Source: Lota lota
Lineage: Eukaryota; Chordata; Actinopteri; Gadiformes; Lotidae
DNA: 64,000 nucleotides
Reading direction: 5' to 3'
Assembly: GCA_026745465.1 (NCBI GenBank)
Contig: JACYXH010000696.1
Location: 1 to 64,000, forward strand
Shown here piece by piece: positions 23,251 to 32,062 of this stretch. The position numbers and the translations under genes are program-made. Each line of letters begins with the position of its first letter. Within the stretch, counting starts at the first letter, position 1. A model generated the notes under the pieces. That model searched no databases, was not told the origin of the DNA, and saw nothing but the letters and a program-made list of their open reading frames with translations.

Positions 23251-23773
23251 GGAGCCCACACGGTACTTGATTGCCCGACAATGGTCTACTACGGTCTTGA
23301 ATGTATATTTCATGGTATAGGCTACTGTTTAGACGCAGCTGCACTCTGCAGGTGTTGTGTTGGGCCGAGTCTCGTACTTGAACGAGCACCCTCCATCCGA
23401 GGTGGTACGTGATCCTCAACGATCTCATGGACTCTGGGACCGGGGCGCAGTGCTGTCGGATCCCCAGCAGGGCGGCGGTGCCGCGGTCGGGGGCCGAGCA
23501 GTTACCGTGGCAATAGCCGAAAATCACCGCCTTGGGGTGGACGGTCCGGTTTTCCCGGCCCAGGTCGTCAAAGCTGATGTGGACCTGGTCCCGCCGTCAG
23601 TCTCTGCTCTGCGGCTGCTGCTGAGTCCCTGGTCCTGGTCTCCTGGTCTCCTGGTCCTGAGTCCTGGTCTCCTGGTCCTGAGTCCTGGTCTCCTGGTCCA
23701 CAGGGACCAGGGGCCGCGGTGTGGAATGAAGCAGGAGCCCACACGGTACTAGATTGCCCAGTAATGGTCTACT
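23251..23773. repeat. ~45-bp direct repeats flanking the inhibin-alpha fragment
   Basis: 23248-23292 and 23729-23773 both contain AGCAGGAGCCCACACGGTAC and then ATGGTCTACTAC, about 480 bp apart. They bracket the inhibin-like exon. Confidence 0.75.
23329..23640 (-). pseudogene. inha: Inhibin-alpha cystine-knot fragment with a frame break
   Basis: Read on the minus strand, SFDDLGRENRTVHPKAVIFG, YCHGNCSAPDRG and CAPVPESMRSLRI match the C-terminal TGF-beta-type domain of fish inhibin alpha, the subunit that pairs with inhibin beta and restrains FSH. One extra base near 23394-23398 moves the ending into the next frame, where [17 protein letters not shown] and the CSCV tail end at TAA (23329-23331). 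Upstream of about 23640 the homology stops in a CTCCTGGTC minisatellite, so prodomain and first exon are not found. A relic of duplication is the simplest reading; a sequencing error in a real exon is possible. Confidence 0.65.
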
Positions 23774-23993
23774 ACTCTGCATTGAGTTCTGTGTCAGTGT
23801 GGCTTCAGCACTGGGTCCCCTCTGGACCCCGCCAGTGTCACACTACTCTTCATTCTTCTAGGGGACTGTTGACCCGTTTATTGATCTACGTCAGTGTTGA
23901 ATCAGGATAAAATTCCATTACAATTAGATCATTTTTTTATTTGATCCTAATCTGATTCGTTTTCCTGATTGCCATATATTTAATATTTAGGTC

Positions 23994-23999
23994 GGTGCA
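23994..23999. other. Polinton target-site duplication, left copy (GGTGCA)
   Basis: GGTGCA immediately precedes the left terminus; the same six bases follow the right terminus at 39586-39591. A 6-bp duplication is the hallmark of Polinton integrase. Confidence 0.95.
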
Positions 24000-24535
24000 A
24001 GTAGTATATAAGTAACCCCCTTTCGAGAAAAAGCCACACCCAGGTCATAGGTCAGATCAAAAGCGGAAACCACACATACAACATCCGGTCTGTCCCAGTG
24101 TTGACCGGTGTTGACCACTGATGCCCAATGTTAACCATGTTGAGCAAACGGAAGTTGTATTCCTGCTAAACATCCGTTTTGTTAAACATCCGTTTAGTTA
24201 GAATAGGCAGAATGCTCCGGAAGTGGCTGTGATGCCTGTGATGCCTGTGATGCCTGCGATGCCTGCGTTGCCTGCGATGCCTGAGGATCCGGTGTGTCTG
24301 AGGCTCCGGAAGTGAGTGTGTGGCTCCGGTGTGTCTGAGGGGGAAAGGATTAAACAGGGGCTATCTTAAAAAGGGGGGGCATGGGGAAAGGGTGGGGGTC
24401 AAGCGTGGAGAGGTGTTTATGGGATGGTGTGTGGGTGTGTGTGTGTGTTGTGTGTGTGTGTGTGTGTATGTGTGTGTGTGAAGCGGGGTTTTCAAAACAT
24501 ATAGTCTTGGTTGTCGACATACATTGAAATCAAAC
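24000..24535 (+). repeat. Polinton left terminal inverted repeat
   Basis: About 535 bp inverted relative to 39055-39585, including tandem GATGCCTGTGATGCCTGCG units and a TG run. A block holding GTCAAGCGTGGAGAGGTGTT is present twice on this side (around 24397 and 24588) but once in the right repeat. Confidence 0.93.
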
Positions 24536-24622
24536 AAAAGGATTAAACAGGGGCTATCTTCAATGGGGCAGGGGGAAAGGGTGGGGGTCAAGCGTGGAGA
24601 GGTGTTTATGGGATGGTGGGGG

Positions 24623-24681
<59 letters not shown>

Positions 24682-24781
24682 CATCCGGGGTGGGGCATTT
24701 TTAAAAGTGGGTGTGTGTCTGTTAGGTTAGTATTGCCTTTAAAAACAGTCATCCTCTGTGGTTATACACATCTTTCTCATC

Positions 24782-25534
24782 ATGGACACCGCAACAGCAG
24801 AGCACCAGGACAGCGTGAAGCGGCCTTCTCTAGGTATGTGGACGGGTCATACACCACAATATAACCAAGGGGCTATGGAGGATGATATGCCAGTGCCTAA
24901 TGCTCCACTCAAGAGAATGAAGAATTCTAAAATCGGGGGAGATCGACGCACAGAAGCATCAACTGTGTATTATGGCGATGAAGGCTTTGCGTACGTAATT
25001 TCATTCAAGGATGGATATGTTGTGTTAAAAGCAAAAGACTGTGATGATGATCTACGCATGTCTACCCATGATTGGCTACATTTCCGTGAGAATGTATGTC
25101 CTGAGCTGGATATTGAAGGATGGAGTCAAGGCCCCTATGTCTCCCAGTGGCATGGGGATTTGGGATCCAAGATATACCGCATGGAGACAAATCTTTTTAT
25201 GAAGAAGAAGAGTGATTTTATATTTTTCCGTCGTTGCTCTAATCCTATCCTGTTTCTGAACAATCGTGATCCATTTTGCATAGACAGACACCCGACCCAT
25301 AACAGTGCTATAGCATCTGATTGTTGGTTTGACACTGTCTTTTTCATTCAGTGGGGTGACTGGCCCGAGATACAAGCGCTTTTTCAGGATATTGACAGAG
25401 TTGTCAAACAGTACCTGCGCGAATGCTCTTACGGAGAAATAAAAAAAGAGCTATTTGGGTCTGATGAAGACAATGCAGAGGATCTCATTAATGATCTATC
25501 GTGTAGTGATGCTACATTGTTCAAGCAGCTGTAG
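24782..25534 (+). CDS. Polinton early-region protein 1, function unknown
   Basis: 250 residues from ATG 24782 (MDTATAEHQD), just inside the left repeat, with a TTTAAAAA element about 45 bp upstream. A short basic cluster (PLKRMKNSKIGGDRR) could be a nuclear signal. The middle, AYVISFKDGYVVLKAKDC then MSTHDWLHFREN, loosely resembles the PC4/Sub1 single-stranded-DNA-binding fold (beta strands, then a tryptophan-containing helix); this is inference only. The C-terminus is acidic (GSDEDNAEDL). A strong splice donor, TCTCTAG/GTATGTG, lies after codon 17, so this frame may be the unspliced product of a shared transcript with the next gene. Two more open copies of this gene occur in the window. Confidence 0.85.
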   Translation: MDTATAEHQDSVKRPSLGMWTGHTPQYNQGAMEDDMPVPNAPLKRMKNSKIGGDRRTEASTVYYGDEGFAYVISFKDGYVVLKAKDCDDDLRMSTHDWLHFRENVCPELDIEGWSQGPYVSQWHGDLGSKIYRMETNLFMKKKSDFIFFRRCSNPILFLNNRDPFCIDRHPTHNSAIASDCWFDTVFFIQWGDWPEIQALFQDIDRVVKQYLRECSYGEIKKELFGSDEDNAEDLINDLSCSDATLFKQL

Positions 25535-26257
25535 AACATGGTGAATATATAGAAAAAGCCCAAATGTATTCTATTTTTTTCTTTTCTTTTTTTTGTTGGT
25601 GTCTAAATGTAAAATGTGTTATGTTATACAGATCAGGACAATGATGATCCCCAGTATGGAGACGAGAACATGCAAGATGATGATGATTTAGACGGGGGTA
25701 CAACTAGCAAATGGTTACAAGACTTAGCCGACCAGCTGGATCGAATGTATCTAACATATACACAGGGCAGCAAGATGGAGGCGGATACGGCGACGCAGAA
25801 TGAGGATTGGCAACTGATGACCCCTCGTCTAAACCCTGAATCCCTGGGCGTTTTGAGAGCTACGACGTGTATATGTGTGGAAGCCATCATCAACATGAAG
25901 GTCCATGCCGACTGTTGGGGATGTGCGTACAACAACCCGAGTCAACGACGCCATAGCTGTCTACAAGGACCATCATGGTATCATTACGAAGACCATTATG
26001 ATGATATATGTGATGCGTTGTATAGAAAACCATTCCAGCTACTTTTAGTAACTGTTTTAAAAAATACAACCGGTCTATCAGTTCCCTCTGACAAAATGAT
26101 TGGTGTATCGGAGTCTGTTCTATGCGATTTACTATCTGAAACATATGTTATGGATAAAATACATGAAATAAGAGAAAAGAATATCACCCCGGAGCATAAG
26201 AGTAAAATACATGCTGCAACCCTTGCATGGTGTACATTGTCAGGGTGTTGCATGTGA
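24782..26257 (+). CDS. Polinton early-region protein 2, spliced, shares first exon with protein 1
   Basis: The frame at 25616-26257 has no ATG near its start. Joining exon 24782-24833 (17 codons plus one base of protein 1) to an acceptor TTATACAG at 25631 gives a continuous 225-residue frame; the intron of 798 bp has a pyrimidine-rich stretch at 25568-25592. The second exon begins with an acidic stretch (QDNDDPQYGDENMQDDDD) and contains a zinc-binding-like C-x2-C-x9-H-x-C motif (CWGCAYNNPSQRRHSC). I recall such a motif in unnamed Polinton proteins. Function unknown. The splice is predicted from sequence; a separate non-ATG or downstream ATG start remains possible. Confidence 0.6.
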
Positions 26258-26268
26258 TTTAAAAAGAA

Positions 26269-26712
26269 ATGGGTAATTTAATTTCTAGTGGATATGACCT
26301 GTTGTTTCATTCTGTAGCCGATAGGCTTGCTGTTCTGATGTGTAGTATGGCTGTCAATAGTGATGCTGTTAAGCCTAGGGGCTATGATACTTTTATCAAT
26401 CATAATATGTATATCAAACATTTGTATAAGGATTGGCCTGATATGGTCAAAACATGCTCTCATGACATGATGCCTATGAATTTAAATCTGTCTGTATTAC
26501 TAAACTATTTCTCCAATAATATGTGTTTTAGTGTCGGCCATGTTATGTGTGTGAGTGCATTTGTATCTGATGTCTTCAAGTTGAACACGGATACACATAT
26601 GAATTGTCTTACTGAGGCTCGATTGATAGCTTGTAAAATGGTGCAGAAAAACAAAACAGCATGTAAACAGTATCTCGACATGGTGGAGAGTGGGAGTTTG
26701 TTTTTTAAATAA
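26269..26712 (+). CDS. Small Polinton protein, possible Bcl-2/E1B-19K-like
   Basis: 147 residues, 11 bp after protein 2. It starts MGNLISS, a good N-myristoylation context. It is all-helical in appearance, rich in Met and Cys. The segment LLNYFSNNMCFSVGHVMCVS is placed like the BH1 region of Bcl-2-fold proteins, with a following helix and a KQYLDMVESG stretch where BH2 would be. Adintoviruses are reported to carry Bcl-2-like genes, and the position between early genes and integrase fits. The resemblance is weak, the key NWGR is absent, and a different helical protein is quite possible. Confidence 0.6.
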   Translation: MGNLISSGYDLLFHSVADRLAVLMCSMAVNSDAVKPRGYDTFINHNMYIKHLYKDWPDMVKTCSHDMMPMNLNLSVLLNYFSNNMCFSVGHVMCVSAFVSDVFKLNTDTHMNCLTEARLIACKMVQKNKTACKQYLDMVESGSLFFK

Positions 26713-26759
26713 AAAGATGTAAACGATGGTTGTTGTTCAGTCTGTCAATCTTACCCGAT

Positions 26760-27833
26760 ATGGATAGACTGTTGTCTAAAGCTTATTACGACCCCGCAGG
26801 GGCTGGTGCTTATGGGGGTGTTAATAAACTACGAGCGGCCCTTAAAAATAGCAAGGGTCAGATACCTCCTCTAGACTATATCAAGAAATGGTTATTGAAA
26901 CAAGACGCCTATACTCTACATACGCCGTCTGCGATACATTTCCGTAGAAACAGAGTATTGGTTAGCGGTATAGATAAACAGTTCCAGGCTGATCTAGTGG
27001 ATATGACGGAGTATTCAGCCGAAAATGATGGTGTGCGTTTTCTGCTGACATGTATCGACGTGTTTTCAAAATATGCGTGGGTGCGTTGTTTACCATCCAA
27101 GAGTGCTAATGACGTCAGCAAAGCTTTTGGAGATATTCTCAAAGAAGGCCGTGTCCCCGAGAAACTGCAGACCGACGCTGGAAAAGAATTTTACAACAAA
27201 ATGTTTCAGCGGTTGCTAGAGAGGCATAACATTAAACATTTCTCTACATATAACGAGACTAAGGCCTGTATAGTCGAGCGTTTCAATAGGACTCTAAAAA
27301 CAAACATGTGGAGATATTTAACGGCCGCTAACTCCAAACGGTATGTGGATAAACTACAGGACATGGTTCATGCTTATAACCACTCATACCATAGATCGAT
27401 CAAAATGACACCTGTCAGCGTCGTTAAAGATAATGAGACACGTGTATTTAACAATCTCTACAAAACAAATCCGGAAACTAAGATAGTGTTCAGGTATGAT
27501 GTTGGTGATACGGTTCGAATTTCAAAAGTCAAAGCGACATTTGGAAAGGGCTACAAACAGACATATACAGATGAATATTTTACAATATCAGAGAGACTTT
27601 CAAGACATCCTCCGGTTTATAAGTTAAAAGACTATGGCGGTGATACTGTGCAAGGCACTTTTTATGAAAAGGAGATGCAAAAAGTGATTCTGACAAAAAC
27701 TAAAGAATTTAAAATAGAAAAGATTATCGATAGAAAAAAGGTGGGGCGAAAGAACATGGTATTAGTCAAATGGTTGGGGTGGCCGGAGGTTTTCAATTCA
27801 TGGATATCTGAGAAGGTTATAGTCCCCACATGA
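26760..27833 (+). CDS. INT: Polinton integrase (DDE, chromodomain)
   Basis: 357 residues from the first ATG, MDRLLSKAYYDPAG; the frame is open a little further upstream but only with TTG. It is a retroviral-type integrase that inserts the linear element and makes the 6-bp duplication. The catalytic core shows FQADLVDM (residues ~76-82), LQTDAGKEF (D139) and IVERFNRTLK (E173), about 33 residues between the last two acids. HAYNHSYHRSIKMTPVSV follows, as in the family. The C-terminal ~40 residues form a chromodomain (KNMVLVKWLGWPEVFNSWI), which may bind methylated histone. The frame is intact. Confidence 0.95.
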   Translation: MDRLLSKAYYDPAGAGAYGGVNKLRAALKNSKGQIPPLDYIKKWLLKQDAYTLHTPSAIHFRRNRVLVSGIDKQFQADLVDMTEYSAENDGVRFLLTCIDVFSKYAWVRCLPSKSANDVSKAFGDILKEGRVPEKLQTDAGKEFYNKMFQRLLERHNIKHFSTYNETKACIVERFNRTLKTNMWRYLTAANSKRYVDKLQDMVHAYNHSYHRSIKMTPVSVVKDNETRVFNNLYKTNPETKIVFRYDVGDTVRISKVKATFGKGYKQTYTDEYFTISERLSRHPPVYKLKDYGGDTVQGTFYEKEMQKVILTKTKEFKIEKIIDRKKVGRKNMVLVKWLGWPEVFNSWISEKVIVPT

Positions 27834-27891
27834 AGAGAAACAGGTGTCAGTATAGCCTGTGACACAGCTGCGACACTGCTGTGACGGGATA

Positions 27892-28677
27892 ATGCACTCT
27901 CTGAAGGAGGCTGATGGGGTTTTTTATGTGACCCTAGCAAGTAATGCCTCTGCATCGATCTATCCTCAAAATAGAATATGGAATTTTAAAACTAAACTAG
28001 CAAAAGCTATACAGACCAAACAATCCTACGAGGTAGGGCTGATTGAAGTTCAGTACCCCACCAGATGGAAAAGCTTCCCTGCTTCAGACGCCATAGCAAC
28101 AGTTGTGAACGACAAATTAAGAGGGAGGATGGACGTGTCACTAACTGTTGGCTTCTACAACACCATTGCAGCGCTTTTAAAGGAAATCAACACATCTTTT
28201 GCAGAACAGGTTTCTTTTGGTACCCTGATACTCCAACATAATGGTATTAGAAACCATGTATACATCGAAGGCGATGGGTTCATGGGTATTGCCTTTAAAG
28301 GAAAACTGGCCACTATCCTGGGTTTCAAAGAAGGTGTGGTTATGTACCCTGTTGATAAGCCACGCGTGACCTACACACCCTATCCTGCCGACATCCATGG
28401 AGGCAGCTATAATATGTTTATCTATAGCGACATTGTGGATCATCAACTTGTAGGAGACTATTACGTACCGCTGCTAAGGTGTATTAATACCACCGACACA
28501 AGCAAGAAATACAGCATTCGGATATACGATCGGCCGCATTACGTTCATATGTCCCGAGATACTATTGGAGACATTGAAATTGATCTAAAGTGTGACCAGA
28601 ACTTGAATATTCCATTCATTTACGGTAAAGTGATCATCAAACTGCATTTTAGACCCATAAAACAACAGCGATACTAG
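27892..28677 (+). CDS. mCP: Minor capsid protein (penton, PY-type)
   Basis: 261 residues from MHSLKEADGVFYVTL. The N-terminal FYVTLASNASASIYPQNRIWNF and the conserved QSYEVGLIEVQYPTRWKS segment match Polinton/adintovirus minor capsid proteins, predicted single jelly-roll subunits occupying the five-fold vertices. It lies directly upstream of the basic pVI-like gene and major capsid gene, as is usual. The C-terminal half ends in beta-rich segments (FIYGKVIIKLHFRP). Intact. Confidence 0.88.
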   Translation: MHSLKEADGVFYVTLASNASASIYPQNRIWNFKTKLAKAIQTKQSYEVGLIEVQYPTRWKSFPASDAIATVVNDKLRGRMDVSLTVGFYNTIAALLKEINTSFAEQVSFGTLILQHNGIRNHVYIEGDGFMGIAFKGKLATILGFKEGVVMYPVDKPRVTYTPYPADIHGGSYNMFIYSDIVDHQLVGDYYVPLLRCINTTDTSKKYSIRIYDRPHYVHMSRDTIGDIEIDLKCDQNLNIPFIYGKVIIKLHFRPIKQQRY

Positions 28678-28691
28678 CACACTTTTGGAAG

Positions 28692-29153
28692 ATGGGCTAT
28701 AGACCGCCTTACGATGAGGGAAAATACGTCCAATATTACGTAAACCAGGCAGGGAGCGGTTTGCCTGGCTACATTGGCAGCAGCACACAGTATGGAGCCG
28801 GAATCGGGGGAATGTTCCGCAGCCTCTTCAGAATGGCTATGCCTTTGTTCAGAAGGGGTGTGAGCATAGCCAAACCACATTTGAAAGCGGCTGCCAGAAA
28901 CATTATAGGAGACGTGATGTCAAATATAGCCCATGCATCAACTGCGCAGCAACAGCAGGGGTCAGGCATGGTTGCTTCATTCGATAGGCCTACTATATAC
29001 CCACCTACGAACGGGGGGCGGGGCCGTGCACCTAAAAGACGCCGAAAACAGAATAAAACAGGGGTCGTTGGTAGAAAAGGGGCAAAAACCAAGAAAAGCA
29101 AGAAGGCATCAAATCGTCACTTCAGAGGAGGTGCTAACGATATATTTCTTTAG
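28692..29153 (+). CDS. Basic virion protein, adenovirus pVI/pX-like
   Basis: 153 residues, 14 bp after the minor capsid gene. The N-terminal half has GSGLPGYIGSSTQYGAGIGG followed by a hydrophobic-basic amphipathic segment (MFRSLFRMAMPLFRRGV), as in the membrane-active pVI of adenovirus and the equivalent Polinton protein. The C-terminal half is strongly basic (APKRRRKQNK, GAKTKKSKKASNRH), suited to nuclear import and DNA condensation. It probably lies inside the particle with the genome. Assignment rests on composition and position. Confidence 0.78.
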   Translation: MGYRPPYDEGKYVQYYVNQAGSGLPGYIGSSTQYGAGIGGMFRSLFRMAMPLFRRGVSIAKPHLKAAARNIIGDVMSNIAHASTAQQQQGSGMVASFDRPTIYPPTNGGRGRAPKRRRKQNKTGVVGRKGAKTKKSKKASNRHFRGGANDIFL

Positions 29154-29178
29154 ACCGAATAATCCGTACTGAATACCA

Positions 29179-30486
29179 ATGGCTCTACTCCATCGAATGT
29201 CAGAAGAATGCGTCAAGAGTGAACTGGATCTTTTCACTCTACCGTTAACACAGACGTCGATAGATAAATGTACCTATGTTGAAATACCACCGCTATCAGC
29301 GATAACAGATAGCGGGCCCATAGAGTTCTTTGTATCAGCCAGCAGCGAAGACTATATGGATCTAAACAACACATATATACATCTCCGTGTTAAGATTACT
29401 AATCCTGATGGAACAGACTTGGCCCTGCCGGCCGAGGTGGGCCTGATCAACTACCCTGGATGCACACTATTCTCACAAGTGGATATTACGCTGGGTGATA
29501 GGCTTATCACCCAGTCGTCAAATACCTATCCTTATCGGGGTATTATAGAATGCTTGCTAAACTATGGCAACGGTACACTGGAGACCCAATTTGGATGTGG
29601 ACTATTCAGCAAAGACACAAGCGGTCACATGGATGACCGTTCCCCAACAGGAGATAATGCTGGATTAACAAATAGGGCTGCCTATACGACAGCTAGCCGT
29701 ATAGTTGACCTGATAGCTCCTATACACGCAGATATGTTTTTCCAGGAGAAACTATTGATTAACGGCGTTGATCTACGCATGAAATTCATTAGAGCAAAAA
29801 ACAATTTCTGTCTTATGGCCGCTGGTAATCTGGAATACAGAGTCTCTATAGTGAATGCCAGTGTCTTTATTAAAAAGGTTTCTATAGCGCCAGGCGTGAA
29901 GTTGGCTCATGCCAAAGCGTTGACACAAGCTAACGGGAAGTACCCCGTTGATAGGGTATGTCTTAAGAATGTATCCATCCCTGCAGGCACTAGAATATGC
30001 AATCAGGACAATCTGTTTCTAGGGCAGATTCCGAAGATGATTATTATAGGCTTTGTAGAAAACGAATCATTCACAGGCAGTTATGCTAGGAATCCCTTCA
30101 GATTTCAGCATTTCGATACAGATTTCTTAGCTCTTTACTGTGATGGACAATCATTTCCAGCTAAACCTTTTCAACCTGACTTTAGAAACGAACTGTATAC
30201 CAGAGAATATTTCCAGCTTATTCAGGCCACAGGCCGTCAGCTGAAGGATAGGGACATGGCCATTAATCGCAAAGAATTTGGGAATGGTTATACGTTGTTT
30301 TGTTTCAACCTTGAAGCAGATGAAGGATGGGGACAACACGTGTCGCTTGTCAGAACAGGCAACGTAAGGCTTGAAGTACGATTCAGCAGAGCTCTGCCTA
30401 TAACCGTCAATTTAATTTGTTACGCAGTCTATGACTCTATTATAGAAATATCGAACAGACGGCAGGTGTTACTGGACTATTACTAA
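29179..30486 (+). CDS. MCP: Major capsid protein (double jelly-roll hexon)
   Basis: 435 residues from MALLHRMSEECVKSELDLF. The opening VKSELDLFTLPLTQTSID, the strand-rich region ASSEDYMDLNNTYIHLRVKI and the later YARNPFRFQHFD match double-jelly-roll major capsid proteins of Polintons and adintoviruses, which form trimeric capsomers of an icosahedral shell. The length is typical. The frame is fully open, so selection on capsid function must have been recent. It sits between the pVI-like gene and the protease, the usual order. Confidence 0.92.
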   Translation: MALLHRMSEECVKSELDLFTLPLTQTSIDKCTYVEIPPLSAITDSGPIEFFVSASSEDYMDLNNTYIHLRVKITNPDGTDLALPAEVGLINYPGCTLFSQVDITLGDRLITQSSNTYPYRGIIECLLNYGNGTLETQFGCGLFSKDTSGHMDDRSPTGDNAGLTNRAAYTTASRIVDLIAPIHADMFFQEKLLINGVDLRMKFIRAKNNFCLMAAGNLEYRVSIVNASVFIKKVSIAPGVKLAHAKALTQANGKYPVDRVCLKNVSIPAGTRICNQDNLFLGQIPKMIIIGFVENESFTGSYARNPFRFQHFDTDFLALYCDGQSFPAKPFQPDFRNELYTREYFQLIQATGRQLKDRDMAINRKEFGNGYTLFCFNLEADEGWGQHVSLVRTGNVRLEVRFSRALPITVNLICYAVYDSIIEISNRRQVLLDYY

Positions 30487-30497
30487 AAACGGTTGTA

Positions 30498-31010
30498 ATG
30501 AATACTATTGAGCTAACAGCTGTTGGTCTGAAGATTGCCCGCAAGGCTTCTTTTCTGGGTGTTGTGGCGAGCAATCACCTGCCTAGAGCCGTTCATCAGT
30601 TACCTGCTATGGTGGTGGTTAATACCGAACCGTCAAATTTAGATGGTGCACATTGGCTGGCTATATACATTACAGCCCAAAGACATGGATACTTTTTTGA
30701 CTCCTATGGCAACCCACCTACATACTCGGAGTTTCCTGTAGCCATACACCTGTTTCTTAAACATAACTGTCGCGATGTAATTTATTCTACACAACAGGTT
30801 CAGGATCATCTAAGTACAGCATGTGGACAACATTGTGTATTTTTCTTGTTTAATATGCAAAGAGATGTATCCTACCAGACGTATTTGAGACTGTATGACG
30901 ATAATCTACCCCATAATGATAAAATGGTATGTGACTTTGTTAATCGGATACAATCTAATGTTTGTAATGAACATCATTTTACGTGTGTCCAGTCGTGTCG
31001 CAGCGTGTAA
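30498..31010 (+). CDS. PRO: Adenain-type cysteine protease
   Basis: 170 residues, 11 bp after the capsid gene. Ulp1/adenain family: catalytic His in GAHWLAIY (H52), Asp in FFDSYG (D68), oxyanion Gln in VQDHLS (Q102) and nucleophile Cys in TACGQHC (C109), in the correct order and spacing. In adenovirus the homologue cuts capsid and core precursors during maturation; the pVI-like protein next door is a likely substrate. All catalytic residues are present and the frame is open. A polyadenylation signal AATAAA lies about 20 bp after the stop. Confidence 0.93.
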   Translation: MNTIELTAVGLKIARKASFLGVVASNHLPRAVHQLPAMVVVNTEPSNLDGAHWLAIYITAQRHGYFFDSYGNPPTYSEFPVAIHLFLKHNCRDVIYSTQQVQDHLSTACGQHCVFFLFNMQRDVSYQTYLRLYDDNLPHNDKMVCDFVNRIQSNVCNEHHFTCVQSCRSV

Positions 31011-31223
31011 TATGTAGCATGTATTTTGAAAATAAAAAGACCAGGTAGACAGGCAAATATTGTGGTTATTTGATTTTATTCAAGCATGAAACACATTACA
31101 TCCAATGACATAATAATAGTAATAAAAAACACCTTAATATACAGCCCAATGACATAATAATAATAAATAATAATAAAAAACACATAACAATATAAAAAAA
31201 ACCAAAAATAAAAACTTTTTAAA
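31011..31223. terminator. Convergent 3' ends with facing polyadenylation signals
   Basis: AATAAAAAG at about 31030 serves the rightward genes. ATTTTATT at about 31071-31078 (AATAAAAT on the minus strand) can serve the leftward genes, with more A-rich copies to 31215. The two halves of the Polinton thus end face to face. Confidence 0.7.
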
Positions 31224-32054
31224 TCAAAAATTCAGCCATTCACGCATTTGCTGATTAGGGGAGCTAAAAGGGGGCCCCGTTTCCTTAAGTATACTCCTCT
31301 TTCTTCTTTTTCTTGATACAGACTTTGATTGTTCAACACTCCTTATCTCAGGTGTAGCGCCATACCTGCTGCCTAGGATAGACACCCCTGATTCTGATGC
31401 ATCAACACTATCCAATGCAGGGTTGTTCTTATACAGGCTAATAATCTGTCTTAGTCGTTTACTAGGTATAGAGGTTGTTGGTACATTTATAGAGGCTAAA
31501 GATTTTAAAAAAGCATTCCATCCATGGGGTCTGGCAGAGTCTAAAATAGTGTAGGGGGCCGTAACATTCTTTAACAAATCATACATGTGAGACCCCTTTA
31601 TAGTCTCTCCTTTTATTACAATTTCACCCCTGTTGGTCCACGATACATCTTTAGACTTCTTCAAGGATTCCAATATATACACAGCGTTTCTCTTGCTTTT
31701 TGGAGGAATATGTTTCAACACGTCATCAAAAATATGATCAGCACCATCTCCGTCAACACGGTCCTCTGTATGGCCGGCATGACCCCCTCCCCCCTCATCA
31801 GACAGTGATAGAGTCAAACCCCCTTTCTCCTGTTCCCCTTGTTTTACCATTGCTAAATAACGTTGCAGAACAGCCCCATACTTTTTGGCTTTTTCATGCA
31901 GATCATCATCCGGTGTGTTCAACACCGTCTCCATAGCTTTATCCAATTCATTTTCAGCAGTCTGTCTAGCAGAAGCGCGCTGGCTGGTATGCTTTAAGGC
32001 ATCTAGTTGATGCTGAGGAACTAGATACATCTTCTGAGCATGCTCCATAATCAT
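31224..32054 (-). CDS. Conserved Polinton protein, function unknown
   Basis: 276 residues from MIMEHAQKMYLVP, 8 bp after the next gene's stop on the same strand. An N-terminal helical region (LDALKHTSQRASARQTAENE) is followed by a glycine/acid-rich linker. The centre has WTNRGEIVIKGETIKGSHMY followed by DLLKNV, a pattern I associate with unnamed proteins found in most animal Polintons. The tail is basic (SVSRKRRKRSILKE), a probable nuclear signal. No catalytic motif seen. Last gene of the leftward unit, so perhaps late and structural. Confidence 0.75.
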   Translation of the reverse strand: MIMEHAQKMYLVPQHQLDALKHTSQRASARQTAENELDKAMETVLNTPDDDLHEKAKKYGAVLQRYLAMVKQGEQEKGGLTLSLSDEGGGGHAGHTEDRVDGDGADHIFDDVLKHIPPKSKRNAVYILESLKKSKDVSWTNRGEIVIKGETIKGSHMYDLLKNVTAPYTILDSARPHGWNAFLKSLASINVPTTSIPSKRLRQIISLYKNNPALDSVDASESGVSILGSRYGATPEIRSVEQSKSVSRKRRKRSILKETGPPFSSPNQQMREWLNF

Positions 32055-32062
32055 AAGAGAGG

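Noticed and set aside
1..25434. Treating 1-1413 and 24000-25434 as the two inverted ends of one 25-kb element
   Set aside because: The 24000 terminus pairs with 39585, sharing GGTGCA. Copy A faces the other way and is flanked by CATGCA and a Tc1 gene.
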